DNA of 9,118 nucleotides from Chlorobiaceae bacterium. Lineage in GTDB: Bacteria; Bacteroidota; Chlorobiia; Chlorobiales; Chlorobiaceae. Shown here piece after piece: positions 1 to 6,979 of this stretch. The stretch lies in the NCBI GenBank assembly GCA_013336025.1, contig JAAXUM010000048.1, forward strand, positions 1 through 9,118, in the 5' to 3' direction. Below the pieces are notes generated by a model. It did not search any database. It was not told the origin of the DNA and saw nothing but the letters and a program-made list of their open reading frames with translations. Position 1 is the first letter of the stretch. The number at the start of each line of letters is the position of its first letter. Position numbers and translations under genes: made by a program.

Positions 1-1518
1 TTTTTCAAAACCGTCAGGAATGACCCCTACAAGGTTGAAATTCTTGAAGATACCCTGAAAAACACCCCTTTCGTCTCTCTGTATGAGCAGGAAGGATTCA
101 CCGACCTCTGCAGCGGCCCGCATCTGCAAATGACATCAAAAATAAAGGCCGTACAACTGACCAATATCTCCTCCTCATACTGGCGGGGAGACTCCTCTCG
201 CGAGAGCATGCAGCGGATTTACGGCATTACGTTTCCCTCTGAAAAACTGCTCAAAGAACACACGGCAAGAGTTGAAGAGGCAAAACGCAGAGACCACCGC
301 AAACTCGGCGCAGAGCTTGAGCTCTTCATGCTGTCGCCGGAGATAGGAAGCGGACTGCCTGTCTGGCTGCCGAAAGGAGCCATCATCCGCAACGAGCTCG
401 AAACCTTTTTGAAAGAGGAGCAGCGCAAGCGCGGCTATCAGCCGGTCTATACGCCGCATATCGGCAATATAGACCTCTATAAACGTTCAGGACATTACCC
501 GTACTACAGTGATTCGCAGTTTCCGCCTCTCACCTATCATGATGAGAATGGAAAACAGGAGCAGTACCTCCTCAAACCCATGAACTGCCCGCATCACCAT
601 CTGATATACAACGTCAAACTCCGCAGTTACAGAGACCTGCCCATACGGCTTGCTGAATTCGGAACGGTCTACCGTCACGAACAGTCGGGCGAGCTGAACG
701 GTCTTGTCAGGGCGCGAGGATTTACACAGGACGATTCACATATCTACTGCCGGCCTGACCAGCTTGTTGACGAAATCTGCAATGCCATCGACCTGACACA
801 GCATGTTTTTGCCACACTGGGATTCTCTGACGTGCAGACACGCCTTTCCATGCATGACCCTCTGAACCAGGAAAAATATGGCGGAACTCCGGAGGTCTGG
901 GAGCAGGCGGAAAAGGATGTAACCGAAGCGGCCAACCGAATGGGAATCAGCTATGTTATCGGCATAGGCGAAGCAAGTTTCTACGGCCCTAAAATCGACT
1001 TTATCGTCCGTGATGCCATCGGAAGAAAGTGGCAGCTCGGCACTGTGCAGGTTGACTACGTCATGCCGGAACGATTCGACCTTTCCTATATTGGCAGTGA
1101 CAGTCAGAAACACCGCCCGATCGTGATACACCGTGCGCCGTTCGGATCCATGGAACGCTTTATCGGCGTACTCATTGAACATACGGCAGGAAACTTCCCG
1201 CTCTGGCTTGCACCTGTTCAGGCCATCATTATGCCGCTTGGCGAAGAGATTCATGCGTATGCAAAAAGCATCCACGAAACCCTTCTTCTCTCAGGCATCC
1301 GGGCCGAACTTGATCTGAGAAATGAAAAAATCGGGAAAAAAATCCGTGAAGCTGAAATCGGAAAGATTCCCTACATGATTATTATCGGACAAAAAGAGCT
1401 TGAAAGTGGTCAACTCTCTCTCCGGCGGCATCGCACCGGTGATGAAGGTCTTTTCACTACAGAGTCACTGACAGACAAGCTCAAAAAGGAAATCGCGGCA
1501 AAAACCCTGATCCTCTAA
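1..1518 (+). CDS. thrS: Threonine--tRNA ligase (5' partial)
   Basis: Charges tRNA-Thr with threonine in the cytoplasm and edits mischarged serine. The frame is open from base 1, so the gene begins before the window; the ATG at 130 is internal. About 505 residues are visible, against roughly 640 in the family. The missing part is the TGS domain and the start of the editing domain. Numbering from base 1, TDLCSGPH (Cys37, His41) belongs to the editing site. The class II core follows: motif 1 region, MNCPHH with zinc ligand Cys195, motif 2 around TVYRHEQSGEL, DDSHIYC with zinc ligand His247, and motif 3 HRAPFGSMERF with zinc ligand His377. The C-terminal anticodon-binding domain starts near FPLWLAPVQ. 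All expected catalytic residues are present. It is the first visible gene of a translation cluster, and its TAA lies 15 bases before infC in the same reading frame. Any start-site regulation lies outside the window. Confidence 0.97.
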   Translation, partial: FFKTVRNDPYKVEILEDTLKNTPFVSLYEQEGFTDLCSGPHLQMTSKIKAVQLTNISSSYWRGDSSRESMQRIYGITFPSEKLLKEHTARVEEAKRRDHRKLGAELELFMLSPEIGSGLPVWLPKGAIIRNELETFLKEEQRKRGYQPVYTPHIGNIDLYKRSGHYPYYSDSQFPPLTYHDENGKQEQYLLKPMNCPHHHLIYNVKLRSYRDLPIRLAEFGTVYRHEQSGELNGLVRARGFTQDDSHIYCRPDQLVDEICNAIDLTQHVFATLGFSDVQTRLSMHDPLNQEKYGGTPEVWEQAEKDVTEAANRMGISYVIGIGEASFYGPKIDFIVRDAIGRKWQLGTVQVDYVMPERFDLSYIGSDSQKHRPIVIHRAPFGSMERFIGVLIEHTAGNFPLWLAPVQAIIMPLGEEIHAYAKSIHETLLLSGIRAELDLRNEKIGKKIREAEIGKIPYMIIIGQKELESGQLSLRRHRTGDEGLFTTESLTDKLKKEIAAKTLIL

Positions 1519-1533
1519 ACAAACCATGATCGC

Positions 1534-2163
1534 ATGAAGAAACAGAAGACCACGACTCAGAAACCGAAACTTTCCTACAGGATCAACGAACAGATCCGTG
1601 TTCCGGAAGTCAGGATTATCTTTCCGGACGGTACGCAGCAGGTCATGAAAACCATTGATGCAAAACGGCTTGCCGAAGAGAAAAACTTTGATCTTATCGA
1701 GGTTCAGCCAAACGCTGATCCCCCGGTCTGCAAGCTTGACAACCTTGGAAAGCTTATCTATAAAATGGATAAGCGAGACAAGGATCTCAAGAAAAAGCAG
1801 AAAACGACAACACTGAAAGAACTGCGGTTTCATCCCAACACCGACAAGCACGATTTTGATTTCAAAACCGCGCATCTTGAAGAATTTCTGCGCAAGGGAA
1901 ACAGGGTCAGGGCAACGATTGTTTTTTTAGGCCGATCAATTATATACAAGGACAAAGGTCTTGAACTTGCCGAACGCCTTACGGAACGCCTCAGTTGCGT
2001 GAGTAACCGTGACGGAGACCCGAAATTTGAAGGAAAAAAACTGTTCGTGTATTTCGAGCCTGACAAGAAAAAGGTAGATGCATATGAACGCATAAAAGCC
2101 AGAACAGGTGTGCCGCAGCAACCTCTGGCTCCACTGCCGCCATCAGATGACATCGAAGAATAA
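1534..2163 (+). CDS. infC: Translation initiation factor IF-3
   Basis: Binds the 30S subunit, keeps it from joining 50S early and checks start codon-initiator tRNA pairing. The product is 209 residues. The IF3 N domain covers about residues 14-85 ([13 protein letters not shown], then [15 protein letters not shown]). A lysine-rich linker helix follows, and the C domain spans about 90-180 ([31 protein letters not shown]). About 30 residues of Pro-rich, acidic tail follow, longer than the roughly 180-residue E. coli protein. The start is ATG, not the rare AUU used for autoregulation in E. coli. I see no Shine-Dalgarno sequence in the 15 bases after the thrS stop. A three-codon reading frame (ATG ATC GCA TGA, 1526-1537) ends across the infC ATG. 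Coupling to thrS translation is therefore the likely mode of initiation, but this is inference. Confidence 0.97.
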   Translation: MKKQKTTTQKPKLSYRINEQIRVPEVRIIFPDGTQQVMKTIDAKRLAEEKNFDLIEVQPNADPPVCKLDNLGKLIYKMDKRDKDLKKKQKTTTLKELRFHPNTDKHDFDFKTAHLEEFLRKGNRVRATIVFLGRSIIYKDKGLELAERLTERLSCVSNRDGDPKFEGKKLFVYFEPDKKKVDAYERIKARTGVPQQPLAPLPPSDDIEE

Positions 2164-2205
2164 TCACGAACCTGCTCATTTTTATATAAAACAAAAGAGA
2201 CCACC

Positions 2206-2400
2206 ATGCCTAAAATGAAATCACATCGCGGAGCATGCAAGCGATTCAAAGCTACCGCATCAGGAAAAATCAAACATGAACGAATGAACGGTTCTCATAA
2301 TCTTGAGAAGAAAAACAGAAAACGTTCACGCCGTCTGCATCAGGCCACCATTCTTGATTCAGCAAAGGAAAAGCAGATCAGACGGATGATTCTTGCATAA
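2206..2400 (+). CDS. rpmI: 50S ribosomal protein L35
   Basis: Small basic protein of the large ribosomal subunit, 64 residues, the normal length. It starts MPKMKSHRGACKRFKAT and contains the L35 signatures SGKIKHERMNGSHNLEKK and a basic end (KQIRRMILA). The start is fixed by the conserved N-terminus. Only a weak AGAG lies about 6 bases upstream. It sits 42 bases after infC and 26 before rplT, the usual infC-rpmI-rplT order. In E. coli and Bacillus this trio is controlled by L20 through leader RNA. I do not see an obvious L20-binding pseudoknot in the short 2164-2205 gap, so that control is unproven here. Confidence 0.97.
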   Translation: MPKMKSHRGACKRFKATASGKIKHERMNGSHNLEKKNRKRSRRLHQATILDSAKEKQIRRMILA

Positions 2401-2426
2401 ATTTTCAACATTAACTCTCTATCACG

Positions 2427-2774
2427 ATGCCTAAAGCAAATAATGCAGTAGCCTCACGTGCACGCCGGAAAAGAATTTTAAAGAAAGCAAAAGGGTTCTG
2501 GGGGTCACGCGGAAATATCCTTACGGTTGTCAAACACGCCGTAGACAAAGCAGAACAGTATGCCTACCGTGACCGCCGTGCAAAAAAACGCACGTTTCGC
2601 TCACTATGGATCATGCGTATCAATGCGGCAGCAAGACTCAATGGAACAACCTATTCGAAAATGGTTAATGCCATGAGTAAAAAAAGCATTCAGATCGACC
2701 GTAAAGCTCTTGCTGAAATTGCCGTAAAAGATCCGGCAGCATTTTCACAGATCGTCAAAGCTGTTATCGATTAA
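2427..2774 (+). CDS. rplT: 50S ribosomal protein L20
   Basis: Binds 23S rRNA early in 50S assembly. The 115-residue product has the long basic N-terminal helix ([18 protein letters not shown]) and the globular domain with [20 protein letters not shown] and [13 protein letters not shown], all typical of L20. The length is normal. The ATG follows the conserved MPKANN start, but the bases before it (TAACTCTCTATCACG) have no Shine-Dalgarno match, so initiation may depend on ribosomes finishing rpmI 26 bases earlier. The gene ends 16 bases before pheS. In other bacteria L20 represses its own operon. The C-terminal domain that does this is intact here, but no target is evident within the window. 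Confidence 0.97.
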   Translation: MPKANNAVASRARRKRILKKAKGFWGSRGNILTVVKHAVDKAEQYAYRDRRAKKRTFRSLWIMRINAAARLNGTTYSKMVNAMSKKSIQIDRKALAEIAVKDPAAFSQIVKAVID

Positions 2775-2790
2775 GTATACCCCTGTTTTT

Positions 2791-3816
2791 ATGGAAAACG
2801 CCATTCGAAATCTGCAGCAGGAAATTTCCGAATACGAGCTTACAAGCATGAAGGACATAGAGGCTTTTCGTCTCAGGTTCACCGTGCGAAAAGGACTTAT
2901 TGCAGGACTTTTCGGGCAGCTCAAATCGGTCTTGCCAGCCGATAAGCCTCGAATGGGCCAGTTACTTAACCAGTTGCGCCAGACTGCTGATGACAAGCTT
3001 GCCGCTGCAACCGCGGAGCTTGCATCAGTGGAAAGCAAAAAAGAACCTGCGTTAGACCTTACGCTACCCGGCAGACGCAGTTTCATTGGAAGTGAGCATC
3101 CGGTACAAAAAGTTCTCGGCGAGATGAAAGCGATTTTTTCATCGATGGGCTTCAGTATAGCAACCGGGCCTGAACTCGAGCTCGATCACTATAATTTCGA
3201 CCTCCTCAATTTTCCGCCCGATCATCCTGCCCGCGATATGCAGGACACCTTTTTCATTACAAGGGGAAATGCCAATGGGGATGTTCTCCTGAGAACCCAT
3301 ACGTCACCTGTTCAGATCCGTGTCATGCTTGACCAGAAACCACCCATACGGGTTATCTGTCCGGGAAAAGTCTACAGAAACGAAGCAATCAGCTCCCGCA
3401 GTTACTGCGTGTTTCACCAGCTTGAAGGGCTCTATATCGATAAGGGCGTCTCGTTCGCCGACCTGAAAGCAACCATTTACTCATTCGCGCACCAGATGTT
3501 CGGCAGTGACGTAAAACTGCGCTTCCGCCCGAGTTTTTTCCCCTTTACAGAGCCATCGGCAGAAGTTGATGTTACCTGCTACCTCTGCGGAGGAAAAGGG
3601 TGTCGCGTCTGTAAAAAATCGGGCTGGCTCGAAATCATGGGCTGCGGCATGGTTCACCCGAACGTCATGCGCAACTGCGGCATTGATCCTGAAAAATGGT
3701 CCGGCTATGCTTTCGGCATGGGTGTTGACCGCACCGTGCTCCTTCGCTACAAAATCGACGACATCCGCCTGCTTTTTGAAAACGATGTTCGCATGCTCCA
3801 GCAATTTCCAGCCTGA
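2791..3816 (+). CDS. pheS: Phenylalanine--tRNA ligase alpha subunit
   Basis: Catalytic subunit of the alpha2-beta2 enzyme that charges tRNA-Phe in the cytoplasm; it needs PheT, which is not in this window. The 341 residues include an N-terminal coiled coil (about 1-90, which binds tRNA), motif 1 region [25 protein letters not shown] at 170-177, motif 2 around [12 protein letters not shown], the [10 protein letters not shown] strand (252-261), and motif 3 [16 protein letters not shown] (305-320). Between the FTEPS strand and GCGMVHPNV lies a four-cysteine insert, C263-x2-C266-x4-C271-x2-C274, able in principle to bind a metal. E. coli PheS lacks it, but I recall similar inserts in Bacteroidetes-type enzymes. 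No Shine-Dalgarno precedes the ATG, which lies 16 bases after rplT. The stop is 9 bases from the end of a convergent gene. Confidence 0.97.
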   Translation: MENAIRNLQQEISEYELTSMKDIEAFRLRFTVRKGLIAGLFGQLKSVLPADKPRMGQLLNQLRQTADDKLAAATAELASVESKKEPALDLTLPGRRSFIGSEHPVQKVLGEMKAIFSSMGFSIATGPELELDHYNFDLLNFPPDHPARDMQDTFFITRGNANGDVLLRTHTSPVQIRVMLDQKPPIRVICPGKVYRNEAISSRSYCVFHQLEGLYIDKGVSFADLKATIYSFAHQMFGSDVKLRFRPSFFPFTEPSAEVDVTCYLCGGKGCRVCKKSGWLEIMGCGMVHPNVMRNCGIDPEKWSGYAFGMGVDRTVLLRYKIDDIRLLFENDVRMLQQFPA

Positions 3817-3830
3817 GATCAGGTATCAGG
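3812..3830. repeat. Inverted repeat joining two convergent stop codons
   Basis: CCTGA at 3812-3816 contains the pheS stop, and TCAGG at 3826-3830 contains the stop of the opposing gene. The arms match perfectly over 5 bp with a 9-base spacer, and a second TCAGG copy lies at 3819-3823. There is no adjoining T tract on either strand, so if it acts in termination it would be weak. Chance is a real alternative. Confidence 0.3.
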
Positions 3831-4473
3831 AGACGATACAAAGCATTTTCTTCATCATTCCAATCAAGGTAATGCAACCTTCCATAGCCTTGACAACCGA
3901 TTCAAGATTCTTTTTTTTCTTTTTCAGCTCTTCTGTTCCCGCCACAATAGCAGGCATGACGAGAAAATATGCACTATTTAAAAAATCCTGATACGCTCCG
4001 CTTTTTTCCTCGTAAATCCGCTTTAAACTGTATTGAGGCCATGCCGTTCCTGATGGCAAAACACCGTCCTGAAACGCAGGCAGATCTTCAGGCCACTTAA
4101 CTTTACTTACAATCCGGCTGAGAAGGCCCATCAGTTCTTTATCAAGAAAATTGATTTCCGCTGCCTTGACAAGAACATCAGCCAACCCATGAATCAATGA
4201 ACTCCGGGAGGCATGGTCATTCAGCAGCAATGACAGGAATTCCTCAAGGCTTTGTTTAATAACTCTTCGGTTGTTCTCTTCATAGAGTTTGAACGCCTGA
4301 CTGACAACATGTAATTCAGCGTGCATTTTCTTAAACTGTTCAAATAACATGATCCGCTGATCAGCTTTTAATGGCGACTCCTGAAGCAACTCATCAAGAA
4401 CAGCATCTGTAAACGTCTCTGCATAACCCGTGAGAAGACGTAAAATCTCATTGCCTTCCTTTACGGTATCCAT
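3826..4473 (-). CDS. Uncharacterised helix-rich protein, second gene of lipoprotein operon
   Basis: I do not recognise a family. The 215-residue product has no signal peptide and no clear membrane segment, so it is probably cytoplasmic. It looks almost entirely alpha-helical, with repeated amphipathic stretches such as DAVLDELLQESPL, RRVIKQSLEEFLSLLL and LADVLVKAAEINFLDKELMGLLSRI. A lysine run (KKKKK, near residues 185-189) precedes a mildly hydrophobic C-terminus (CITLIGMMKKMLCIV). The ATG at 4473 has a good ribosome site (GGAG, spacing about 10). It starts 14 bases after the upstream lipoprotein gene, so the two are likely co-transcribed and may work together. The lysine run is encoded by AAAAAG followed by an A8 tract, a possible slippage site. 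Its 3' end converges on pheS. Any function, including a role in envelope biology, is inference only. Confidence 0.85.
   Translation of the reverse strand: MDTVKEGNEILRLLTGYAETFTDAVLDELLQESPLKADQRIMLFEQFKKMHAELHVVSQAFKLYEENNRRVIKQSLEEFLSLLLNDHASRSSLIHGLADVLVKAAEINFLDKELMGLLSRIVSKVKWPEDLPAFQDGVLPSGTAWPQYSLKRIYEEKSGAYQDFLNSAYFLVMPAIVAGTEELKKKKKNLESVVKAMEGCITLIGMMKKMLCIVS
3889..3924 (+). terminator. Possible weak intrinsic terminator for the thrS-pheS transcript
   Basis: On the + strand, CTTGA (3889-3893) can pair with TCAAG (3902-3906) across an 8-base loop. It is followed by ATTC, then T8, C and T5 (3911-3924). It lies 73 bases past the pheS stop, inside the opposing gene, whose lysine codons supply the T tract. 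The stem is only 5 bp, so it is weak. It is the only terminator-like site I see just downstream of pheS. Confidence 0.35.
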
Positions 4474-4487
4474 AACCTTGCTCTCCG

Positions 4488-5417
4488 TTAGAATGACTTG
4501 ATAAAACCGCTGAACGCCGTACAGTCATCAATCAGTGCATTGAGATCATCGATAGTGACCGTTCTTTCCTGATTCGAAGTCATTTTTATGAATATCTCCC
4601 TGAAGGTATCTGCATTTTTTTTGGCGGTATCGGTAAGCTGTCTGTTTTCCTTTTCAGTTATCGACCCCAGGAGATGATCCCGTCGACGACTTACCCACGC
4701 ATCAACAAGTTCTGCATTCATCCCCATCGATGCATTGCCATCTGTATAAAACGGAGTAATAAGCATCTTCAATCGACCTCGCCTTATTGTATCGGCATCG
4801 CCGGCTATCTGGTTTGTCATTAACGAGTCCATCTCATGGAAAATGTGCAATGCGCTGATGATGCTTTGTTTTCTGACGATCAGCTCTTTTTTCAGGATTG
4901 CCTCTCTCTGATGTTTAGCCGCAAGAGCAACAACCCCGGAAAGCCCGGTGGCACCTGAAGGAAGGGTACCTCCCGCATCACGAATGGCTTCATTTAGCTT
5001 CTTTACCAGGCCATCTGCTTTGATGCCGATATCGGAAGAAGCGGTTGATGCAGCATGCTCCTGAAGGGCCTTGAAATAATCCTGCAGGTTCAGAGCCACC
5101 TTTTTTGTTCTTAAATTTCTTTCGACAGCCTTGCTGTCTGAACTATTGGTGTTATTGAGCAAATCCTTCAGCCGGCTTTTTGGCATTACCCGACCATTAT
5201 CATCAAGCCGTTGATCAAGCAATTCATACGACGATGCTTCAACATGAAGAAGGCTTGCCCTGTCAGCCAATGCCGCGACAGATCCGGTATAGGCTGAACC
5301 GGCTTCGGAAAGCTTGACATAGTGCTGTGACGTGCTGCAAGCGCTCGTCATAACCATAAGCACCAGAACAAACAAACATGCACCAGTCCGAAAACAAACC
5401 GGTAATGACCGTTTCAT
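4488..5417 (-). CDS. Uncharacterised lipoprotein, first gene of two-gene operon
   Basis: I do not recognise a family. From the ATG at 5417 the product has 309 residues. It begins with a lipoprotein-type signal: MKR, a hydrophobic stretch (ACLFVLVLMVM) and TSAC-S with Cys27 as the likely lipidated residue. Ser at the next position, with no Asp, predicts outer-membrane sorting by the E. coli rule. The mature part looks mostly helical and polar, with a Gly/Ser-rich turn near SGATGLSGVV. An in-frame ATG at 5444 adds nine residues (MDNKCVEVY). It has GGAG at spacing 7, against GAGG at spacing 5 for 5417, so both starts are possible. I prefer 5417 because the signal peptide then has a normal basic n-region. 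It is followed after 14 bases by the helix-rich gene. It lies downstream of the terminator at 5525-5565, but I could not pick out its promoter. The envelope location is well supported; the role is unknown. Confidence 0.85.
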   Translation of the reverse strand: MKRSLPVCFRTGACLFVLVLMVMTSACSTSQHYVKLSEAGSAYTGSVAALADRASLLHVEASSYELLDQRLDDNGRVMPKSRLKDLLNNTNSSDSKAVERNLRTKKVALNLQDYFKALQEHAASTASSDIGIKADGLVKKLNEAIRDAGGTLPSGATGLSGVVALAAKHQREAILKKELIVRKQSIISALHIFHEMDSLMTNQIAGDADTIRRGRLKMLITPFYTDGNASMGMNAELVDAWVSRRRDHLLGSITEKENRQLTDTAKKNADTFREIFIKMTSNQERTVTIDDLNALIDDCTAFSGFIKSF

Positions 5418-5524
5418 GTAAACCTCAACGCACTTGTTATCCATGAAAAAACTCCGGCAACCCGCTTTTCAGAAAGCTATGAGCTGACAAACATTTACAC
5501 TTAAAAGTTATCAGTATTTTTTTT

Positions 5525-5565
5525 AAAACAAAAATAAAGCCCCATAAGAACAACTTATGGAGCTT
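5525..5565 (-). terminator. Intrinsic terminator of the 129-residue gene
   Basis: Read on the - strand, a 12-bp stem pairs 5554-5565 with 5537-5548. It has one mismatch, a 5-base loop (TTGTT) and a T-rich tail (TATTTTTGTTTT). It lies 28 bases past the stop at 5593, which makes this gene a separate unit from the lipoprotein operon beyond it. Confidence 0.8.
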
Positions 5566-5592
5566 GTAAGAGAGAATATGCCCTTCTGTTTC

Positions 5593-5982
5593 TTAATTCT
5601 TCAACGCTTTTGTCCAGGCCTCCATAGCTTCATTGGCGGCAGGATTAGGCGCTTCAAGAAAGGTGATAACAAACGAATCATCAAGTTCAACAACACCGAT
5701 TGAACGAGGTCTTAACGCAAGCACTCCCGGATTCGGAATTTCCTTGCCAAAACAGAAAATAATATTTTTTGCCTCCGTTATACCCGGAGCAATAACACCT
5801 TCAGGCAGTGAGGACGTATGAGCATAATGATCAAATATCCCGATAAAACAAACACCAGGATTATCATCAATCCTCTGCTTGAAATGAGCCATAATATCGT
5901 CAACGCTTTTGCAACTCGTCTCACTCTTATCCAGCTTAAGCGTGTATATAGGGTATTTCTCCTGCAGTAATGTCTGGATCAT
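5593..5982 (-). CDS. Conserved-looking 129-residue cytoplasmic protein of unknown function
   Basis: A small soluble protein with no signal peptide or membrane segment. It looks like mixed alpha/beta: a strand near YPIYTLKLDK, a helix DDIMAHFKQRIDD, then strands CFIGIFDHYAH, NIIFCFGK, IGVVELDD and FVITFLEAPNP. Notable residues are Cys24, Cys45, Cys77, His52 and His55 (FDHYAHT), and RPRS at 91-94. I have an uncertain memory of similar short proteins in sulfur-oxidising bacteria (a DUF family, possibly DUF6858). No function can be assigned. The ATG at 5982 has a strong GGGGA site about 9 bases upstream. The frame is open to a TTG at 6009, but that start lacks a ribosome site. It appears to be monocistronic, with a promoter at 6056-6084 and a terminator at 5525-5565. 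That arrangement suggests its own regulation. Confidence 0.88.
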   Translation of the reverse strand: MIQTLLQEKYPIYTLKLDKSETSCKSVDDIMAHFKQRIDDNPGVCFIGIFDHYAHTSSLPEGVIAPGITEAKNIIFCFGKEIPNPGVLALRPRSIGVVELDDSFVITFLEAPNPAANEAMEAWTKALKN

Positions 5983-6022
5983 AGATGCTTCCCCTTTTTT
6001 TAAGTTCAATGGTACAACTGCT

Positions 6023-6051
6023 GTTAACGGCTTAAGAACACTTGCCGTAAC
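6023..6051. promoter_or_regulatory. Dyad at the predicted transcript start (operator or 5' hairpin)
   Basis: GTTAACGGC (6023-6031) and GCCGTAAC (6044-6051) are inverted copies with one extra base in the first arm and a 12-base spacer. The dyad lies just downstream of the -10 box, so it covers the expected start point. It could be a repressor site, or a hairpin at the 5' end of the mRNA of the 129-residue gene. Confidence 0.4.
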
Positions 6052-6055
6052 GATT

Positions 6056-6084
6056 ATTCTACAACAGCTTTAAAGAATTACCAA
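6056..6084 (-). promoter_or_regulatory. Sigma70-like promoter for the 129-residue gene
   Basis: Read on the - strand, TTGGTA (-35, 6084-6079) and TAGAAT (-10, 6061-6056) are separated by exactly 17 bases. They match 4/6 and 5/6 of the consensus. The predicted start near 6049 gives a leader of about 67 bases before the ATG at 5982. The -35 box touches the T tract of the terminator of the upstream ribosomal operon. Confidence 0.55.
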
Positions 6085-6131
6085 AAAAATAGAAATAAAA
6101 AAGCTCCGTGACGACAGGACTGTCACGGAGC
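6083..6131 (-). terminator. Intrinsic terminator of the rpsF-ssb-rpsR-rplI operon
   Basis: On the - strand a perfect 10-bp stem, GCTCCGTGAC with GTCACGGAGC (6131-6122 with 6112-6103), carries a 9-base loop. A T-rich tail follows (TTTTTTATTTCTATTTTTTT, 6102-6083). It lies about 58 bases after the rplI stop. Confidence 0.9.
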
Positions 6132-6189
6132 AACTCTGCACAACGCCTGGCTGAGCTGTTATTCAGAAACATACTGCTGCTTCATAAGC

Positions 6190-6645
6190 CTATGCGTCAG
6201 AACCTTCAGCTTCAACTTCAAAGCTGATTTTCACAGCAACATCCATAAATACCTTGGCATCAGCCTCATATTTACCAAGCGCTTTTACTGGCGCTTCGAG
6301 GGTGATTTTTCTGCGATCAATCTCGATGCCCTGAGCTTTAAGCGCATCAGCAATATCACCGGAAGTAACCGTTCCGAACAGTTTACCCGACTCACCCGCC
6401 TTGGCAAAAACCTTGAGCGACATCTGCTCGATTTTCGCAGCAAGATCACGGGCTGTTTTACGCTGCAGCTCAACTTTTTTTGCCTGCTGCTTTCTCTCTG
6501 TTTCAAGTGCCTTGAGCGTCCCTTCGGTTGCTCTTATAGCCATACCCTGCGGAATCAGATAGTTGTTTGCATAACCGTTTTTAACCGCAACAACTTCACC
6601 TGCATCACCAAGGGCAGCCACATCTTTTCTTAAAATGACTTTCAC
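6190..6645 (-). CDS. rplI: 50S ribosomal protein L9
   Basis: Structural protein at the base of the L1 stalk that helps keep the reading frame. The 151-residue product has the L9 N domain ([35 protein letters not shown]), a long basic connecting helix (about 45-78), and the C domain ([33 protein letters not shown]). The length is usual, with a short acidic end. The start codon is GTG (6645), supported by a GAGG site about 10 bases upstream and by the conserved N-terminus. It is the last gene of the rpsF operon, 36 bases after rpsR, and is followed by a strong terminator. Confidence 0.97.
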   Translation of the reverse strand: MKVILRKDVAALGDAGEVVAVKNGYANNYLIPQGMAIRATEGTLKALETERKQQAKKVELQRKTARDLAAKIEQMSLKVFAKAGESGKLFGTVTSGDIADALKAQGIEIDRRKITLEAPVKALGKYEADAKVFMDVAVKISFEVEAEGSDA

Positions 6646-6681
6646 GCTTTAGCTTCCTCGTTCAAAAGATTGCAAAATTGT

Positions 6682-6945
6682 TTATTTATACTCATCAGTA
6701 ACATAGGGAATAACAGCAAGAAACCTTGCCCACTTCACTGAATGGGTCAGAAGATTCTGATCTTTTGCTGATAACCCTGTAATACGGCGGGGGATAATTT
6801 TCCCCTGATCATTGATAAACCGTTTCAGTTTACGCTCATCGCGGTAATCAAAGAAAACAACCTGGTTTTTTGAAACTTTTTTCTTTGACGCCAGCGCGTT
6901 CCCCAATGATTTGTTGCCTTTCGGCGGTGTAGGTTTGTGTCTCAT
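6682..6945 (-). CDS. rpsR: 30S ribosomal protein S18
   Basis: Binds S6 and the 16S platform. The product has 87 residues against 75 in E. coli; the extra length is a basic, Gly/Lys-rich N-terminal tail (MRHKPTPPKGNKSLGNALAS). The core is typical: VVFFDYRDERKLKRFIND, GKIIPRRITGLSAKDQ, LTHSVKWARFLAVIPYV. There are no cysteines, so it is the zinc-free form of S18. No clear Shine-Dalgarno precedes the ATG at 6945. It lies 34 bases after the ssb stop, so translation may be coupled. Sitting in one operon with S6 fits their work as a dimer. Confidence 0.97.
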   Translation of the reverse strand: MRHKPTPPKGNKSLGNALASKKKVSKNQVVFFDYRDERKLKRFINDQGKIIPRRITGLSAKDQNLLTHSVKWARFLAVIPYVTDEYK

Positions 6946-6979
6946 AAGTTCATTGCAAAATTTGGCTTATCAATTCTTC

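Noticed and set aside
736..1275. Antisense open frame of 179 codons inside thrS
   Set aside because: The + strand encodes every expected ThrRS motif here; the reverse frame shows no recognisable domain and is a shadow of codon bias.
1830..2273. Antisense open frame across infC and rpmI
   Set aside because: It overlaps two conserved genes, is Ser/Arg-rich in the way shadow frames are, and has no family signature.
3566..3991. + strand frame running from pheS into the convergent gene
   Set aside because: It starts inside pheS in another frame and its end (a run of Phe and Ser) comes from the T tract; no support as a gene.
5482..5525. + strand hairpin (CTGA...TCAG) before a T run
   Set aside because: The stem is short and bulged and there is no + strand gene for it to terminate; probably AT-rich chance.
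5983..6009. TTG start at 6009 for the 129-residue gene
   Set aside because: TTG with no ribosome site, whereas the ATG at 5982 has a strong GGGGA site; the extra codons include that site.
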